A stretch of DNA of 64,000 nucleotides from Enterobacter soli ATCC BAA-2102 (GCF_001654845.1 NZ_LXES01000003.1:1-64000), one strand, 5' to 3'; positions 13,933 through 24,998 are shown, counted from the first letter of the stretch. Numbers and translations: made by a program. The notes: generated by a model from the letters alone, not told the origin.

Positions 13933-14775
13933 ATGTCTTACGAAAATCATCAGGCGTTAACGGGCTTAACGCTGGGGAAATCGACCGATTACCGCGACAC
14001 CTACGATGCAACCCTGTTGCAGGGTGTGCCGCGCAGTTTGAACCGCGACCCGCTCGGACTGCACGCCGATGCACTGCCATTCGTGGGCGGTGATATCTGG
14101 ACACTGTACGAACTCTCCTGGCTGAATGCGCGCGGCCTGCCACAGGTGGCAGTAGGCCATGTGGAGCTGGATTACGCCAGCCTTAATCTGGTGGAGTCCA
14201 AAAGCTTCAAGCTGTACCTCAACAGCTTTAACCAGACCCGTTTCGACAGCTGGGACGATGTTCTGCACACGCTGGAGCGCGATTTACGCGCCTGCGCAAA
14301 AGGCGACGTCATGGTATCGTTGTATCGTCTGCATGAGCTGGAAGGCCAGCCCATTGCCCATTTCAATGGAACCTGTATCGACGAACAGGATATTGACATT
14401 GATAACTACGAGTTCAGCACCGACTACCTGGAAAACGCAGCCGGTGGCAAAGTGGTGGAAGAGACGCTGGTCAGCCATCTGCTGAAATCCAACTGCCTAA
14501 TCACCCATCAGCCAGACTGGGGCTCGGTGCAGATCCAGTATAGCGGGCCGAAGATCGACCGGGAAAAGTTGCTGCGCTACCTGGTGTCATTCCGCCATCA
14601 CAACGAATTCCACGAACAGTGCGTAGAGCGCATCTTCAATGACATTCAGCGTTTCTGTCAGCCCGAGAAGCTGAGCGTTTATGCGCGCTATACCCGCCGT
14701 GGCGGCCTGGACATTAACCCGTGGCGCACCAATACCGATTTTGTGCCTGCTACCGGTCGTCTGGTGCGTCAGTAA
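13933..14775 (+). CDS. queF: NADPH-dependent 7-cyano-7-deazaguanine reductase QueF
   Basis: Reduces preQ0 to preQ1 in queuosine biosynthesis. The 280-residue protein is the long, fused (type II) QueF form with two tandem T-fold-like halves. The catalytic pair is C188 ([11 protein letters not shown]) and D195, two residues below the E. coli numbers because of a shorter N-terminus. The NADPH/substrate segments [17 protein letters not shown] and [14 protein letters not shown] are present. Single gene, divergent from syd. Confidence 0.97.
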   Translation: MSYENHQALTGLTLGKSTDYRDTYDATLLQGVPRSLNRDPLGLHADALPFVGGDIWTLYELSWLNARGLPQVAVGHVELDYASLNLVESKSFKLYLNSFNQTRFDSWDDVLHTLERDLRACAKGDVMVSLYRLHELEGQPIAHFNGTCIDEQDIDIDNYEFSTDYLENAAGGKVVEETLVSHLLKSNCLITHQPDWGSVQIQYSGPKIDREKLLRYLVSFRHHNEFHEQCVERIFNDIQRFCQPEKLSVYARYTRRGGLDINPWRTNTDFVPATGRLVRQ

Positions 14776-14891
14776 TATAAATATTTTCACAATATGCGGG
14801 CGGTATTCCGCCCAAACTGTTGTGAAACTTCATAAGCCAGGGCTATTGTAATCAACAGGGAAAGACGATAATCGTCCCGTAAGGAGCTCAC

Positions 14892-16256
14892 TTGATTACA
14901 CATATTAGCCCGCTTGGCTCAATGGATATGTTGTCGCAGCTGGAAGTGGACATGCTTAAACGCACGGCCAGTAGCGATCTTTATCAACTGTTTCGTAATT
15001 GTTCACTTGCTGTACTGAACTCCGGAAGCCTGACAGACAACAGTAAAGAACTGCTGTCCCGTTTCGAAAGCTTTGATATCAACGTGCTGCGCCGTGAGCG
15101 CGGTGTAAAACTTGAAGTCATCAATCCGCCGGAAGAGGCCTTTGTCGACGGGCGAATTATTCGCTCACTGCAGGCCAACCTGTTCGCGGTGTTGCGCGAT
15201 ATCCTGTTTGTTAACGGGCAAATCCACAACGCGGGCCGTTTCCAGCACCTCGACCTGGAAAGCTCTGTTCACATCACTAACCTGGTCTTCTCTATCCTGC
15301 GTAACGCCCGTGCCCTGCACGTGGGTGAAGCGCCGAATATGGTCGTTTGCTGGGGTGGTCACTCAATTAACGAAACCGAATACCTCTACGCCCGTCGTGT
15401 AGGGACCCAGCTCGGTCTGCGTGAACTGAACATCTGTACCGGTTGCGGCCCGGGCGCCATGGAAGCGCCAATGAAAGGGGCGGCGGTCGGCCACGCTCAA
15501 CAACGCTATAAAGAGGGGCGCTTTATCGGGATGACCGAGCCGTCCATCATTGCGGCCGAGCCACCGAACCCGCTGGTCAATGAACTGATTATCATGCCGG
15601 ATATCGAAAAACGTCTTGAGGCGTTTGTCCGTATCGCCCACGGGATAATCATCTTCCCTGGCGGTGTGGGTACGGCGGAAGAGCTGCTTTATCTGCTGGG
15701 TATACTGATGAACCCGGCCAACAAAGATCAGGTATTGCCGTTGATCCTGACCGGGCCAAAAGAGAGCGCCGATTACTTCCGCGTTCTGGACGAATTCATT
15801 GTGCATACGCTGGGCGAATCTGCCCGCCGTCACTATCGCATTATCATTGATGATGCGGCGGAAGTGGCGCGTCAGATGAAGAAAGCCATGCCGCTGGTCA
15901 AAGAGAACCGTCGCGATACCGGTGATGCTTACAGCTTCAACTGGTCAATCCGTATTGCGCCGGATCTGCAAATTCCGTTCGAACCTTCTCACGAGAATAT
16001 GGCCAACCTGAAACTGTACCCGGATCAGCCGGTTGAAGTTCTGGCGGCCGATTTACGACGCGCCTTCTCAGGTATCGTTGCGGGTAACGTGAAAGAGGTG
16101 GGCATCCGCGCTATCGAAGAGTTTGGCCCGTATAAAATTCACGGTGACCGCGAGATGATGCGCCGCATGGATGACATGCTACAGGGCTTTGTTGCTCAGC
16201 ATCGTATGAAGCTGCCGGGTTCCGCCTATATTCCTTGCTACGAGATTTGCACCTAA
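14892..16256 (+). CDS. ppnN: Pyrimidine/purine nucleotide 5'-monophosphate nucleosidase PpnN
   Basis: LOG/MoCo-carrier-fold nucleosidase that splits nucleoside monophosphates into base and ribose-5-phosphate; in E. coli it is stimulated by (p)ppGpp, linking it to relA. It has 454 residues, identical in length to E. coli. The LOG signature PGGVGTAEE and the preceding [14 protein letters not shown] are visible. The start is TTG at 14892, preceded by AAGGAG with five bases between; this matches the E. coli N-terminus [14 protein letters not shown]. Confidence 0.97.
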   Translation: MITHISPLGSMDMLSQLEVDMLKRTASSDLYQLFRNCSLAVLNSGSLTDNSKELLSRFESFDINVLRRERGVKLEVINPPEEAFVDGRIIRSLQANLFAVLRDILFVNGQIHNAGRFQHLDLESSVHITNLVFSILRNARALHVGEAPNMVVCWGGHSINETEYLYARRVGTQLGLRELNICTGCGPGAMEAPMKGAAVGHAQQRYKEGRFIGMTEPSIIAAEPPNPLVNELIIMPDIEKRLEAFVRIAHGIIIFPGGVGTAEELLYLLGILMNPANKDQVLPLILTGPKESADYFRVLDEFIVHTLGESARRHYRIIIDDAAEVARQMKKAMPLVKENRRDTGDAYSFNWSIRIAPDLQIPFEPSHENMANLKLYPDQPVEVLAADLRRAFSGIVAGNVKEVGIRAIEEFGPYKIHGDREMMRRMDDMLQGFVAQHRMKLPGSAYIPCYEICT

Positions 16257-16278
16257 CCCCCGCAAGTCACCTCTATCG

Positions 16279-16313
16279 AGCCGGAGAGTGCTGAAGCGCT
16301 ATCCGGCTTTTTT
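16279..16313 (+). terminator. Rho-independent terminator of ppnN
   Basis: Inverted repeat AGCCGGA ... TCCGGCT with a nested GTGCT/AGCGC arm, followed by seven T residues, 22 bp after the ppnN stop. Confidence 0.88.
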
Positions 16314-16771
16314 ATTACCTTTACAACTCATACTTATCTCTTATGTGATTTACATAATTGAACCGTACGCAAACGATTACCTCAATTTTCAGACCGTAAA
16401 TTATCAGCCTTAATCCAAATTACTCGTCAGAAAACACTAAAAAGCCTCTTCTTTACAGCGTAAGACTCCTATCTTACTGGTCAGCCTTTCAGGATACATG
16501 TTGTTAATGCTAGCCTTCGCGCCCGTAAATTCTCTTTGATGTTTTTTTAACAGATAAATGGTCTAAACATACCCACATAGAGAGTGGATTATTGCATTTG
16601 GGATCAGGATCACTGAAGGATTCATAACTAGAATGTATCTTTCCGCCCGCCAATAGTTACGGGCAAAAATTATTAAAAAACCGTCACTGAACGAATTTCA
16701 TATTACCGTCAGGCACTTTTTCATCGGATTTGACTAAAAACCTGACAATTTGCTTCCTCCAGGAGATACAG
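16314..16771. promoter_or_regulatory. Long AT-rich region upstream of sdaC
   Basis: About 460 bp with no supportable gene, clearly richer in A and T than its surroundings. It should contain the sdaC promoter and upstream control sites. A half-match to a CRP site (TGTGATTTACAT near 16342) is the only motif I can name, and it is weak. In E. coli sdaCB responds to CRP and Lrp. Confidence 0.4.
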
Positions 16772-18061
16772 ATGGAAACCACTCAAACCAGCACCGTTGC
16801 TTCGATTGAATCCCGAAGTGGTTGGCGCAAAACGGATACCATGTGGATGCTTGGCCTTTACGGCACAGCAATCGGCGCTGGTGTACTGTTCCTTCCTATC
16901 AACGCAGGTGTCGGCGGTCTGATCCCGCTAATCATCATGGCCATCATCGCTTTCCCGATGACCTTCTTCGCACACCGCGGCCTGACCCGTTTTGTGCTGT
17001 CCGGTAAAAATCCGGGCGAAGACATCACTGAAGTGGTTGAAGAGCACTTCGGTGTTGGCGCAGGTAAACTGATTACCCTGCTCTACTTCTTCGCGATCTA
17101 CCCAATTCTGCTGGTGTATAGCGTGGCAATCACCAACACCGTTGAAAGCTTCATGACGCACCAGTTGCACCTGACGCCACCACCGCGCGCCATTCTGTCG
17201 CTGATCCTGATCGTTGGTATGATGACCATCGTGCGTTTCGGTGAGCAGATGATTGTTAAAGCGATGAGCATTCTGGTGTTCCCGTTTGTGATTGCACTGA
17301 TGGTGCTGGCCTGTTACCTGATCCCACAGTGGAACGGTGCGGCGCTGGAAACCCTGTCCCTGAGCAGCGCATCTGCAACCGGTAACGGCCTGCTGTTAAC
17401 CTTGTGGCTGGCAATTCCTGTGATGGTGTTCTCGTTCAACCACTCGCCAATCATCTCCTCCTTTGCGGTGGCGAAGCGTGAAGAGTACGGCAATGGCGCA
17501 GAGAAAAAATGCTCCAGCATCCTGGCTCGCGCTCACGTGATGATGGTTCTGACTGTGATGTTCTTTGTCTTCAGCTGCGTGCTGAGCCTCTCCCCGATGG
17601 ATCTGGCGGCGGCAAAAGAGCAGAACATCTCTATCCTGTCTTACCTGGCAAACCACTTTAACGCACCGGTTATCGCCTGGATGGCGCCAATCATCGCGAT
17701 TATCGCTATCACCAAATCCTTCCTGGGCCACTACCTGGGCGCACGTGAAGGCTTCAACGGTATGGTGATTAAATCTCTGCGCGGTAAAGGCAAGAGCATT
17801 GAAATTAACAAGCTGAACAAAATCACTGCACTGTTCATGTTGATCACCACCTGGGCGGTAGCAACCCTGAACCCAAGCATTCTGGGCATGATTGAGACCC
17901 TGGGCGGCCCGGTTATCGCGATGATTCTGTTCCTGATGCCGATGTACGCGATTCAGAAAGTGCCTGCGATGCGTAAATACAGCGGCCATATCAGCAACGT
18001 ATTCGTTGTGATTATGGGTCTGATTGCCATCTCTGCCATCTTCTACTCGCTGTTCAGCTAA
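16772..18061 (+). CDS. sdaC: Serine transporter SdaC
   Basis: Inner-membrane L-serine/H+ symporter of the amino-acid/polyamine transporter superfamily (hydroxy/aromatic amino acid permease family), 429 residues with about 11 membrane spans. The start [15 protein letters not shown] at 16772 has AGGAGA immediately upstream and matches E. coli; the in-frame TTG at 16730 adds residues lacking in the family. sdaB follows after 63 bp, so uptake and deamination of serine are encoded together. Confidence 0.97.
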   Translation: METTQTSTVASIESRSGWRKTDTMWMLGLYGTAIGAGVLFLPINAGVGGLIPLIIMAIIAFPMTFFAHRGLTRFVLSGKNPGEDITEVVEEHFGVGAGKLITLLYFFAIYPILLVYSVAITNTVESFMTHQLHLTPPPRAILSLILIVGMMTIVRFGEQMIVKAMSILVFPFVIALMVLACYLIPQWNGAALETLSLSSASATGNGLLLTLWLAIPVMVFSFNHSPIISSFAVAKREEYGNGAEKKCSSILARAHVMMVLTVMFFVFSCVLSLSPMDLAAAKEQNISILSYLANHFNAPVIAWMAPIIAIIAITKSFLGHYLGAREGFNGMVIKSLRGKGKSIEINKLNKITALFMLITTWAVATLNPSILGMIETLGGPVIAMILFLMPMYAIQKVPAMRKYSGHISNVFVVIMGLIAISAIFYSLFS

Positions 18062-18068
18062 TACCTCC

Positions 18069-18090
18069 TGCGCCGTCCTCGGGCGGCGCA
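18069..18090 (+). other. Intercistronic hairpin between sdaC and sdaB
   Basis: TGCGCCG and CGGCGCA can pair across a short loop in the 63-bp gap. There is no T tract, so it is more likely an mRNA stability or partial attenuation element than a full terminator. Role inferred. Confidence 0.55.
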
Positions 18091-18124
18091 CTCCTCCCTC
18101 CTGACTGATAGCAATGGACGCATC

Positions 18125-19492
18125 ATGATTAGCGTATTCGATATCTTCAAAATCGGTATTGGTCCTTCCAGCTCTCACACCGTCGGACCAATGAAAGCCG
18201 GTAAACAATTCACGGATGACTTGATTGCACGCGGCATTTTGCACGACATCACCCGCGTGGTTGTCGATGTATACGGTTCCCTTTCCCTGACGGGTAAAGG
18301 CCACCATACCGATATTGCCATTATCATGGGCCTGGCGGGAAACCTGCCGGATACCGTTGATATTGACGCGATCCCTGGTTTTATCCAGGACGTAAATACC
18401 CACGGTCGTTTGCTGTTGGCAAATGGCGAGCACGAAGTGGAATTCCCGGTTGATCGGTGCATGAACTTCCATGCCGACAACCTCTCCCTGCACGAAAACG
18501 GGATGCGTATTACCGCACTGGCCGGCGATAGCGCCGTCTATAGCCAGACTTATTACTCTATCGGCGGCGGTTTTATCGTCGATGAAGACCATTTTGGTCA
18601 GACCAACAATTCTGCTGTTGAAGTGCCGTATCCGTACAAAAACGCGGCGGATTTACAGCGCCACTGCCAGGAGACGGGTCTGTCGCTCTCTGGCCTGATG
18701 ATGAAAAACGAACTGGCACTGCACAGCAAAGAAGAGCTGGAGCAACACTTCGCTAACGTCTGGGAAGTGATGCGCGGCGGTATCGAGCGCGGGATCACCA
18801 CCGAAGGCGTTTTGCCGGGCAAACTGCGCGTACCGCGCCGTGCGGCAGCGCTGCGCCGGATGCTGGTCAGCACCGACAAAACCACCACAGACCCGATGGC
18901 GGTTGTTGACTGGATTAACATGTTCGCGCTGGCGGTAAACGAAGAGAACGCCGCAGGTGGCCGCGTGGTTACAGCACCGACTAACGGTGCGTGTGGTATT
19001 GTTCCGGCCGTGCTTGCCTACTACGACAAGTTCATCCGTGAAGTTAACGCCAACTCTCTGGCGCGCTACATGCTGGTTGCCAGTGCCATCGGCTCGCTCT
19101 ACAAGATGAACGCCTCCATTTCCGGTGCGGAAGTGGGCTGTCAGGGGGAAGTCGGTGTGGCGTGTTCAATGGCTGCTGCGGGCCTGGCTGAACTGCTGGG
19201 CGCGAGTCCGACACAGGTATGCATCGCCGCCGAAATCGGCATGGAGCATAACCTGGGGCTGACCTGTGACCCTGTCGCCGGGCAAGTTCAGGTACCGTGC
19301 ATCGAGCGTAACGCGATTGCGTCCGTTAAGGCAGTCAATGCGGCACGTATGGCGCTGCGTCGCACCAGCGAGCCGCGCGTGTGTCTCGATAAAGTTATCG
19401 AAACCATGTACGAAACGGGTAAAGATATGAACGCCAAATACCGTGAAACCTCTCGCGGTGGTCTGGCAATGAAGATCGTGACCTGCGATTAA
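18125..19492 (+). CDS. sdaB: L-serine dehydratase SdaB (4Fe-4S)
   Basis: Iron-sulfur enzyme that deaminates L-serine to pyruvate and ammonia; 455 residues as in E. coli. It has the N-terminal beta domain (FKIGIGPSSSHTVGPMKAG) and the C-terminal catalytic alpha domain with cysteine-bearing segments APTNGACG, EVGCQGEVGVACS and GLTCDPV that supply the cluster ligands. Pairing with sdaC upstream identifies it as SdaB rather than SdaA or TdcG. Confidence 0.96.
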   Translation: MISVFDIFKIGIGPSSSHTVGPMKAGKQFTDDLIARGILHDITRVVVDVYGSLSLTGKGHHTDIAIIMGLAGNLPDTVDIDAIPGFIQDVNTHGRLLLANGEHEVEFPVDRCMNFHADNLSLHENGMRITALAGDSAVYSQTYYSIGGGFIVDEDHFGQTNNSAVEVPYPYKNAADLQRHCQETGLSLSGLMMKNELALHSKEELEQHFANVWEVMRGGIERGITTEGVLPGKLRVPRRAAALRRMLVSTDKTTTDPMAVVDWINMFALAVNEENAAGGRVVTAPTNGACGIVPAVLAYYDKFIREVNANSLARYMLVASAIGSLYKMNASISGAEVGCQGEVGVACSMAAAGLAELLGASPTQVCIAAEIGMEHNLGLTCDPVAGQVQVPCIERNAIASVKAVNAARMALRRTSEPRVCLDKVIETMYETGKDMNAKYRETSRGGLAMKIVTCD

Positions 19493-19501
19493 GCCGCTTA
19501 A

Positions 19502-19527
19502 GAAGCCTCGTTTTGCGAGGCTTCTTC
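19502..19527 (+). terminator. Terminator of sdaCB
   Basis: Perfect stem GAAGCCTCG/CGAGGCTTC with a TTTTG-type loop, ending in a short T-rich run, directly after the sdaB stop. Confidence 0.85.
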
Positions 19528-19604
19528 CTGTTTTCCCCCACACTATTCGTTTCATCCTGCCGACAGTGTTACCCTTTACCCAGTAGATTTAAGGGAGATT
19601 ATCT

Positions 19605-20360
19605 GTGGCTGTTCATTTGCTTATCGTCGACGCACTTAACCTGATTCGCCGTATCCATGCGGTGCAGGGCACCCCCTGTAAAGACACCTGCCTGCACGCT
19701 CTTGAGCTGCTTATCCGCCACAGTGAGCCAACCCATGTGGTTGCAGTGTTTGACGACGAAGCCCGAAATACAGGCTGGCGCCACCAGCGGTTGCCGGACT
19801 ACAAAGCCGGACGCGCGCCGATGCCGGACGATCTGCACGCCGAAATGCCCGCAATCCGCGCCGCCTTTGAACAGCGTGGCGTGCCGTGCTGGGGTGCTGA
19901 AGGCAGTGAAGCCGACGACCTGGCGGCGACGCTTGCGGTGAAAGTCGCCAGCGCCGGGCATCAGGCGACAATTGTCTCAACCGACAAAGGCTACTGTCAG
20001 CTGCTCTCCCCTACGATCCGCATTCGTGACTACTTTCAAAAGCGCTGGCTTGATGCGCCGTTTATCGCCAGCGAGTTCGGCGTCTCGCCTGAACAACTTC
20101 CTGATTACTGGGGTCTTGCGGGGATCAGCAGCTCGAAGGTGCCCGGCGTTGCCGGTATCGGGCCAAAGAGTGCCGCACAGCTACTGAATGATTTTCAGGA
20201 TCTGGAGGGGATTTACGCCCGGCTGGAAGACGTACCAGAAAAATGGCGTAAGAAGCTGGAAGCGCATAAAGAGATGGCATTTATCTGCCGGGATGTGGCG
20301 ACATTACAGACGGATTTGCAGCTGGACGGGAATTTGCAGCAGTTAAGGTTAGAGCGGTAA
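19605..20360 (+). CDS. xni: Flap endonuclease-like protein Xni (ExoIX)
   Basis: Structure-specific 5'-nuclease-like protein homologous to the 5'-nuclease domain of DNA polymerase I; 251 residues as in E. coli. Metal-binding acidic residues appear in [30 protein letters not shown] and STDKGYCQL, followed by the helix-hairpin-helix [15 protein letters not shown]. The start is GTG at 19605 with AAGGGAG upstream. The fucose operon that follows xni in E. coli is missing; rlmM comes next, convergent. Confidence 0.95.
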   Translation: MAVHLLIVDALNLIRRIHAVQGTPCKDTCLHALELLIRHSEPTHVVAVFDDEARNTGWRHQRLPDYKAGRAPMPDDLHAEMPAIRAAFEQRGVPCWGAEGSEADDLAATLAVKVASAGHQATIVSTDKGYCQLLSPTIRIRDYFQKRWLDAPFIASEFGVSPEQLPDYWGLAGISSSKVPGVAGIGPKSAAQLLNDFQDLEGIYARLEDVPEKWRKKLEAHKEMAFICRDVATLQTDLQLDGNLQQLRLER

Positions 20361-20458
20361 CCCCCTCACCCTAACCCTCTCCCCATAGGGGAGAGGGGAT
20401 TGTTCGGTGCTGTCTTTTCTCCCCCGCCCCTTTGGGGAGAGAGCCGGGGTGAGGGGAA
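20361..20458. repeat. Long palindromic repeat between xni and rlmM
   Basis: A GC-rich interrupted palindrome fills the entire gap between two convergent genes: the arms CCCTCACCCTAACCCTCTCC and GGGGAGAGAGCCGGGGTGAGG pair around an inner hairpin (CTCCCCATAGGGGAG) and a second CCCCTTTGGGG hairpin. It probably folds on both strands and may end both transcripts. It resembles a palindromic unit dispersed in Enterobacter/Klebsiella-type genomes (from memory). Confidence 0.75.
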
Positions 20459-21559
20459 CTATCGCTCGTCGCGACGCCCGCCCACAGCCGCCCACCAGCG
20501 ACGAATGTGCACCGTCACCTCTTCGCGGTCGTGATACAGCTGACGCGCCTGAATGACCACGTTAATACCGTGCTCATCCATCTGCTCCTGAATGTACGCC
20601 AGGTTCTGAGAAACTTCCTCATAGCGCTTTTTCATCGGCAATTTGAGGTTAAAAATCGTTTCGCGACACCAGCCGTTCACCAGCCAGGATGCCATCAGCG
20701 CAGCGACTTTCGCTGGCTTCTCCACCATATCGCACACCATCCAGGAGATGTTGTTACGGGTTGGACGATAGCGGAAACCGTCTTCGCGCAGCCAGGTTAC
20801 CTGCCCGGTATCCATCAGGCTTTGCGCCATCGGGCCGTTATCGACAGAAGCAACCCACATGTTGCGTTTCACCAGCTGATAGGTCCAGCCACCCGGACAC
20901 GCGCCGAGATCGACGGCGTGCATCCCGTTTGCCAGACGCTCGTCCCACTCATCCGCCGGAATAAAGACGTGAAACGCCTCTTCCAGTTTCAGCGTCGAAC
21001 GGCTTGGAGCGTCGGACGGGAACTTCAGACGCGGGATGCCCATAAAGAACGGCGAATTGTTCGTGGTGTAGGAATAGCCCGTATAGCAACAGCCCGGCGC
21101 AATAAAGAAGATATGCACCACCGGGCGTTTCGGGGTCTCGTAGTTCGTCAGGATCCCGGCCTCGCGAAGTGCAGCGCGCAGCGGAACGGTGAACTTGCGG
21201 CAGAACTTCATCAGCTCTTTGCTTTCGTTAGTGTCTGCCATTTCAACGCGCAGGTCACCGCCCTTCTCGACGACGCCCTGCAACATCCCCACAACCGGTG
21301 TAATGCGGTCTTCAGGCGGAAGATCTTTAAGCAACTCACCCGCAACAAACATCTGACGCGCAAAGATAAGTGAACTGAACGGCAGCTCACGTGCCAGCTT
21401 GTCGGCATCTTCAGGCTGATAGCATTCAAACACCACGTAGCCCGCGTTCTCTTTTACGCGAGCAAAACCGAACACTTCGCGGCGTGCAGCCTTATCAGTA
21501 ATTTCCGCGGCGCACTCTTTCTCAAACCCCGGGCGACAATATAAAACAACCTTATTCAT
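20459..21559 (-). CDS. rlmM: 23S rRNA 2'-O-ribose C2498 methyltransferase RlmM
   Basis: SAM-dependent RrmJ-fold enzyme that methylates the ribose of C2498 in 23S rRNA. An N-terminal THUMP-type region is followed by the methyltransferase domain with the SAM loop [13 protein letters not shown]. Choosing the ATG at 21559 ([19 protein letters not shown]) gives 366 residues, exactly the E. coli length; the ATG at 21565 adds only MF. The start lies inside the 3' end of ygdD (8-bp overlap), so the two are coupled. Confidence 0.97.
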   Translation of the reverse strand: MNKVVLYCRPGFEKECAAEITDKAARREVFGFARVKENAGYVVFECYQPEDADKLARELPFSSLIFARQMFVAGELLKDLPPEDRITPVVGMLQGVVEKGGDLRVEMADTNESKELMKFCRKFTVPLRAALREAGILTNYETPKRPVVHIFFIAPGCCYTGYSYTTNNSPFFMGIPRLKFPSDAPSRSTLKLEEAFHVFIPADEWDERLANGMHAVDLGACPGGWTYQLVKRNMWVASVDNGPMAQSLMDTGQVTWLREDGFRYRPTRNNISWMVCDMVEKPAKVAALMASWLVNGWCRETIFNLKLPMKKRYEEVSQNLAYIQEQMDEHGINVVIQARQLYHDREEVTVHIRRWWAAVGGRRDER

Positions 21560-21947
21560 GAACAACGCCCTTGCGTTTCAGACGGATAGCTCCGATAAAC
21601 ATTAATACCCAACCGGCCAGGAAGCATACGCCGCCGACAGGTGTAACAAACGCCCACAGGCGTAAATGCGAGAGCGCCAGGCAATACAGGCTGCCACTGA
21701 ACAGCACCGTGCCCAGCGCCAGAAAGACGCTGCTCCAGTAAAACCAGATACTAATCCGGCGCTGCATCGCCACGGCCAGTCCGAAGATAGCCAGCGTGTG
21801 GAACGCCTGATATTCGAGGCCGGTCTGGATCCAGCCCATTTCTACAACCCCTAAGGATTTACTTAACACATGCGCGCCAAAGGCGCCCAGTGCGACAAAA
21901 ATAAAGCCACTCACCGCGGCAAAAATCAGCATGAATCGGCTGGTCAT
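21552..21947 (-). CDS. ygdD: DUF423 inner membrane protein YgdD
   Basis: Small membrane protein of unknown function with four predicted spans; 131 residues as in E. coli. The first span ([20 protein letters not shown]) carries the family-conserved GAFGAH. It is downstream of gcvA on the same strand and overlaps rlmM, suggesting a gcvA-ygdD-rlmM transcript. Confidence 0.93.
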   Translation of the reverse strand: MTSRFMLIFAAVSGFIFVALGAFGAHVLSKSLGVVEMGWIQTGLEYQAFHTLAIFGLAVAMQRRISIWFYWSSVFLALGTVLFSGSLYCLALSHLRLWAFVTPVGGVCFLAGWVLMFIGAIRLKRKGVVHE

Positions 21948-21987
21948 GTTTTGGTCCTAAAGTTATGCGTGCCCTGCACACAAAAAG

Positions 21988-22905
21988 TTATTGTTCATAT
22001 CTGAAGCGGAATTTTTCTTGCTCGCTCGCCGCTTTCGCCAGGATCCACTGCCGGAAGGCGGCTATTTTACCCAGTTCTGCCTGGCTGTCATGGCAAACCA
22101 GATAAAACGCATTCTTGCTGACCAGAACATCATTAAAAGGGCAGACCAGACGGCCTGCCTCAATTTCGGACTGAGACATGACGTTGTTTGCCAACGCCAC
22201 ACCCTGCCCGTGAATCGCAGCCTGTAACACCATCGCACTGTGGCTAAAAATGGGGCCTTGCTGCACGTTTATATGATTAAGACCTAACTGGCGGGTATAA
22301 GTTTGCCAGTCCCGACGAGAAGCATCGTGTAAAAGGGTGTGTTGCGCCAAATCTGCTGGCGTTTTCAATGCCTTATCGCCGGTAAGTAAAATTGGGGAAC
22401 ATACCGGAAGCAGATATTCTGCGTATAATTTCTCGACGCGTAAACCCGGCCAGTTACCACGACCATAAAAAATCGCCACATCGACATCATCCGCCAGTTT
22501 ATCCTCCTGACGGTCGACAGCCTGGATTCGGACATCAATTCCCGGATAAGCTGAGTTAAAGCTTGAGAGCCTGGGCACCAGCCATTGAATCGCAAAACTG
22601 GGCAATAAACTTACGGTTAGCGCGCCTTTTGCGCTCCTTGCCTGTAGCTTGCGAGTGGCTTCGGTGAGCTGGGAGAAAATCTCTTTAATATCCTGAAAAT
22701 AGCTCTGCCCCTCTTCCGTCAGAAGCAACGAACGGTTGCGTCGACGAAATAGCTTAAGCCCCAGGAAATCCTCCAGAGACTTGATTTGGTGACTTACTGC
22801 GGCCTGTGTCACAAAAAGCTCATCTGCTGCGCGGGTGAAACTCAGGTGACGTGCTGCTGCATCAAAAACACGTAATGCATTTAGGGGTGGCAATCGCTTC
22901 GACAT
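21988..22905 (-). CDS. gcvA: LysR-type regulator GcvA
   Basis: Activator/repressor of the glycine cleavage operon and activator of gcvB. The 305-residue protein is nearly identical in outline to E. coli GcvA: winged helix-turn-helix at about 15-65 (LSFTRAADELFVTQAAVSHQIKSLE) and a substrate-binding-type effector domain. It is transcribed away from gcvB, its RNA target gene, sharing a 128-bp control region in which GcvA also represses itself. Confidence 0.97.
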   Translation of the reverse strand: MSKRLPPLNALRVFDAAARHLSFTRAADELFVTQAAVSHQIKSLEDFLGLKLFRRRNRSLLLTEEGQSYFQDIKEIFSQLTEATRKLQARSAKGALTVSLLPSFAIQWLVPRLSSFNSAYPGIDVRIQAVDRQEDKLADDVDVAIFYGRGNWPGLRVEKLYAEYLLPVCSPILLTGDKALKTPADLAQHTLLHDASRRDWQTYTRQLGLNHINVQQGPIFSHSAMVLQAAIHGQGVALANNVMSQSEIEAGRLVCPFNDVLVSKNAFYLVCHDSQAELGKIAAFRQWILAKAASEQEKFRFRYEQ

Positions 22906-22998
22906 GGTTATCTGGCTTAGATGTTAACGAGATTTAACATATAGGAAACAACGTTTAACCTATTAGTTTTTTTTATCTGAGACATTATAATTTGTCCG

Positions 22999-23027
22999 TT
23001 GAGGAACTACCAGCAAATACCTATAGT
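22999..23027 (+). promoter_or_regulatory. gcvB promoter
   Basis: The -35 hexamer TTGAGG (22999-23004), a 17-bp spacer and the -10 hexamer TATAGT (23022-23027) precede the gcvB 5' end at 23034 by six bases. GcvA is expected to bind just upstream in the shared gcvA-gcvB region. Confidence 0.85.
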
Positions 23028-23033
23028 GGCGGC

Positions 23034-23241
23034 ACTTCCTGAGCCGGAACGAAAAGCTTTTTTTGGAATGCGTGTTCTAAAAGGCTTTTGGCTTACGGTT
23101 GTGATGTTGTGTTGTTGTGTTTGCAATTGGTCTGCGATTCAGACCACGGTAGCAACGCTACCAATTTTTCACTTCCTGTACATTTACCCTGTCTGTCCAT
23201 AGTGATTAATGTAGCACCGCCGATTTGCGGTGCTTTTTTTT
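23034..23241 (+). ncRNA. gcvB: GcvB small RNA
   Basis: Hfq-dependent sRNA of about 208 nt that represses many amino-acid and peptide transporter mRNAs. The 5' end ACTTCCTGAGCCGGAACG, the G/U-rich R1 seed region (TGTGATGTTGTGTTGTTGTG), the conserved tail CTTCCTGTACATTTACCCTG and the terminator AGCACCGCCGATTTGCGGTGC followed by eight T residues all match E. coli GcvB. Position beside gcvA is as expected. The gene ygdI that follows gcvB in E. coli is absent. Confidence 0.98.
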
Positions 23242-23346
23242 GTCCATTTTTTACCTCCCTGCTTTCTCAACCCCTGCGTTTCCTCTAACGACCTTGCCCT
23301 GCCGCCAAAATTGCGCGACGATCTAAGGACAGAAATGAGGAATACC

Positions 23347-24552
23347 ATGAACGCTTTCAGTCCCGCACATTTTCGCGAACAGTTTCCGGCGCTGGCCGAT
23401 GCCGGTGTCTACCTTGATAGTGCTGCAACTGCACTCAAACCGCTGGCGGTTATCGAGGCAACAGAGCAGTTCTATAGCCTGAGTGCCGGTAATGTCCACC
23501 GCAGTCAGTTTGCCGAAGCACAACGCTTAACCGCGCGCTATGAAGCCGCCCGCGATCAGGTGGCGCGCCTGCTGAATGCCGAAAGCGGTAAAAGTATCGT
23601 CTGGACGCGCGGAACCACTGAAGCCATCAACATGGTTGCACAGTGTTACGCCAGGCCACTTCTGCAACCCGGCGACGAGATTATCGTCAGTGAAGCCGAA
23701 CACCACGCCAACCTGGTTCCCTGGTTAATGGTTGCCGGGCAAACCGGGGCTCGCATCATCAAGCTGCCGCTGGGTGCCGATAACCTGCCCGATGTGGCAC
23801 GTTTACCTGAGCTTATCACCTCCCGCAGCCGGATCCTGGCGCTGGGGCAGATGTCTAATGTCACAGGTGGCTGCCCGGATTTAGCCCGTGCCATATCAAC
23901 CGCCCATGCCAGCGGCATGGTGGTAATGGTGGATGGCGCGCAGGGTGTGGTGCACTTTCCGGCAGACGTCCAAAAACTTGATATCGACTTCTACGCGTTT
24001 TCCGGCCACAAACTCTACGGGCCGACCGGCATTGGTGCCCTGTATGGCAAACCTGAACTGCTGGCGCAGATGACGCCGTGGCTTGGCGGCGGAAAGATGA
24101 TTACTGAAGTCACGTTCGATGGTTTTAAAACTCAGGATATCCCTTACCGTCTGGAAGCTGGCACCCCCAATGTGGCGGGAGTCATTGGGCTGAGCGCAGC
24201 GCTGGAGTGGCTTGGCGAAACGGACATCGTCCAGGCTGAAAGCTGGAGCCGTGGGCTGGCTACCCTTGCGGAAGAAGAACTCAAAAAGCGCCCGGGATTC
24301 CGATCGTTTCGCGTTCAGGACTCAAGCCTGTTAGCCTTTGATTTTGAGGGTGTTCATCACAGCGATATGGTGACACTGCTTGCCGAATATGGCATTGCCT
24401 TACGCGCCGGACAGCATTGCGCACAACCCTTACTGGCCGCTCTGGGCGTTAGTGGTACGCTGCGTACCTCTTTTGCTCCGTACAATACAAAAAGCGATGT
24501 CGACGCGCTGGTTGCAGCCGTCGACCGCGCCCTTGAATTACTGGTGGATTAA
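23347..24552 (+). CDS. csdA: Cysteine desulfurase CsdA
   Basis: PLP-dependent aminotransferase class V enzyme that removes sulfur from cysteine and passes it to CsdE. The PLP lysine is K222 in [11 protein letters not shown] and the active-site cysteine is C358 in [10 protein letters not shown], the same numbers as in E. coli. The ATG at 23347 ([13 protein letters not shown]) gives the E. coli length of 401; upstream in-frame starts extend into the gcvB terminator. Overlaps csdE by one base (TAATG). Confidence 0.97.
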   Translation: MNAFSPAHFREQFPALADAGVYLDSAATALKPLAVIEATEQFYSLSAGNVHRSQFAEAQRLTARYEAARDQVARLLNAESGKSIVWTRGTTEAINMVAQCYARPLLQPGDEIIVSEAEHHANLVPWLMVAGQTGARIIKLPLGADNLPDVARLPELITSRSRILALGQMSNVTGGCPDLARAISTAHASGMVVMVDGAQGVVHFPADVQKLDIDFYAFSGHKLYGPTGIGALYGKPELLAQMTPWLGGGKMITEVTFDGFKTQDIPYRLEAGTPNVAGVIGLSAALEWLGETDIVQAESWSRGLATLAEEELKKRPGFRSFRVQDSSLLAFDFEGVHHSDMVTLLAEYGIALRAGQHCAQPLLAALGVSGTLRTSFAPYNTKSDVDALVAAVDRALELLVD

Positions 24553-24998
24553 TGACTAGCCCCGCTTTAGCCGGACACCCGTTTGGCACCATCATCACAG
24601 AAGAGACGCTGAAACAAACCTTCGCCCCGCTCACCCAGTGGGAAGATAAATACCGTCAGCTGATTATGCTGGGCAAGCAGTTACCTGCGCTTTCTGATGC
24701 GCTTCGGGCACAGGCAAAAGAGATTGCCGGGTGTGAAAATCGAGTCTGGCTGGGGTTTAGCGTCTCAGGCGAAACGCTGCATTTCTTTGGTGACAGCGAA
24801 GGCCGCATTGTTCGTGGCCTGCTGGCAGTACTGCTGACCGCAGTTGAAGGTAAAAGCGCCGCGCAGCTGCTGGCGCACTCTCCCTTAACGCTGTTTGATG
24901 AGCTGGGCCTGCGTGCGCAGCTTAGCGCTTCGCGCAGTCAGGGGTTGACCGCGCTTAGCGAAGCGGTGCTGGACGCGGCGCGACAGGCTCAGGCCTGA
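24552..24998 (+). CDS. csdE: Sulfur acceptor protein CsdE
   Basis: SufE-like partner that accepts persulfide from CsdA on C61 ([11 protein letters not shown]). It has 148 residues against 147 in E. coli. It is coupled to csdA by TAATG and overlaps the convergent tcdA by 10 bp. In E. coli the CsdA-CsdE pair feeds sulfur trafficking together with TcdA (CsdL). Confidence 0.95.
   Translation: MTSPALAGHPFGTIITEETLKQTFAPLTQWEDKYRQLIMLGKQLPALSDALRAQAKEIAGCENRVWLGFSVSGETLHFFGDSEGRIVRGLLAVLLTAVEGKSAAQLLAHSPLTLFDELGLRAQLSASRSQGLTALSEAVLDAARQAQA

Noticed and set aside
16314..16771. Possible small RNA or leader peptide in the sdaC upstream region
   Set aside because: I could not find a hairpin with a T tract, or a short frame with a ribosome-binding site, that would support one.
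17396..18592. A 398-codon open frame on the minus strand opposite sdaC and sdaB
   Set aside because: It covers two strongly conserved genes, has low-complexity His/Asp/Gln-rich content and no family match.
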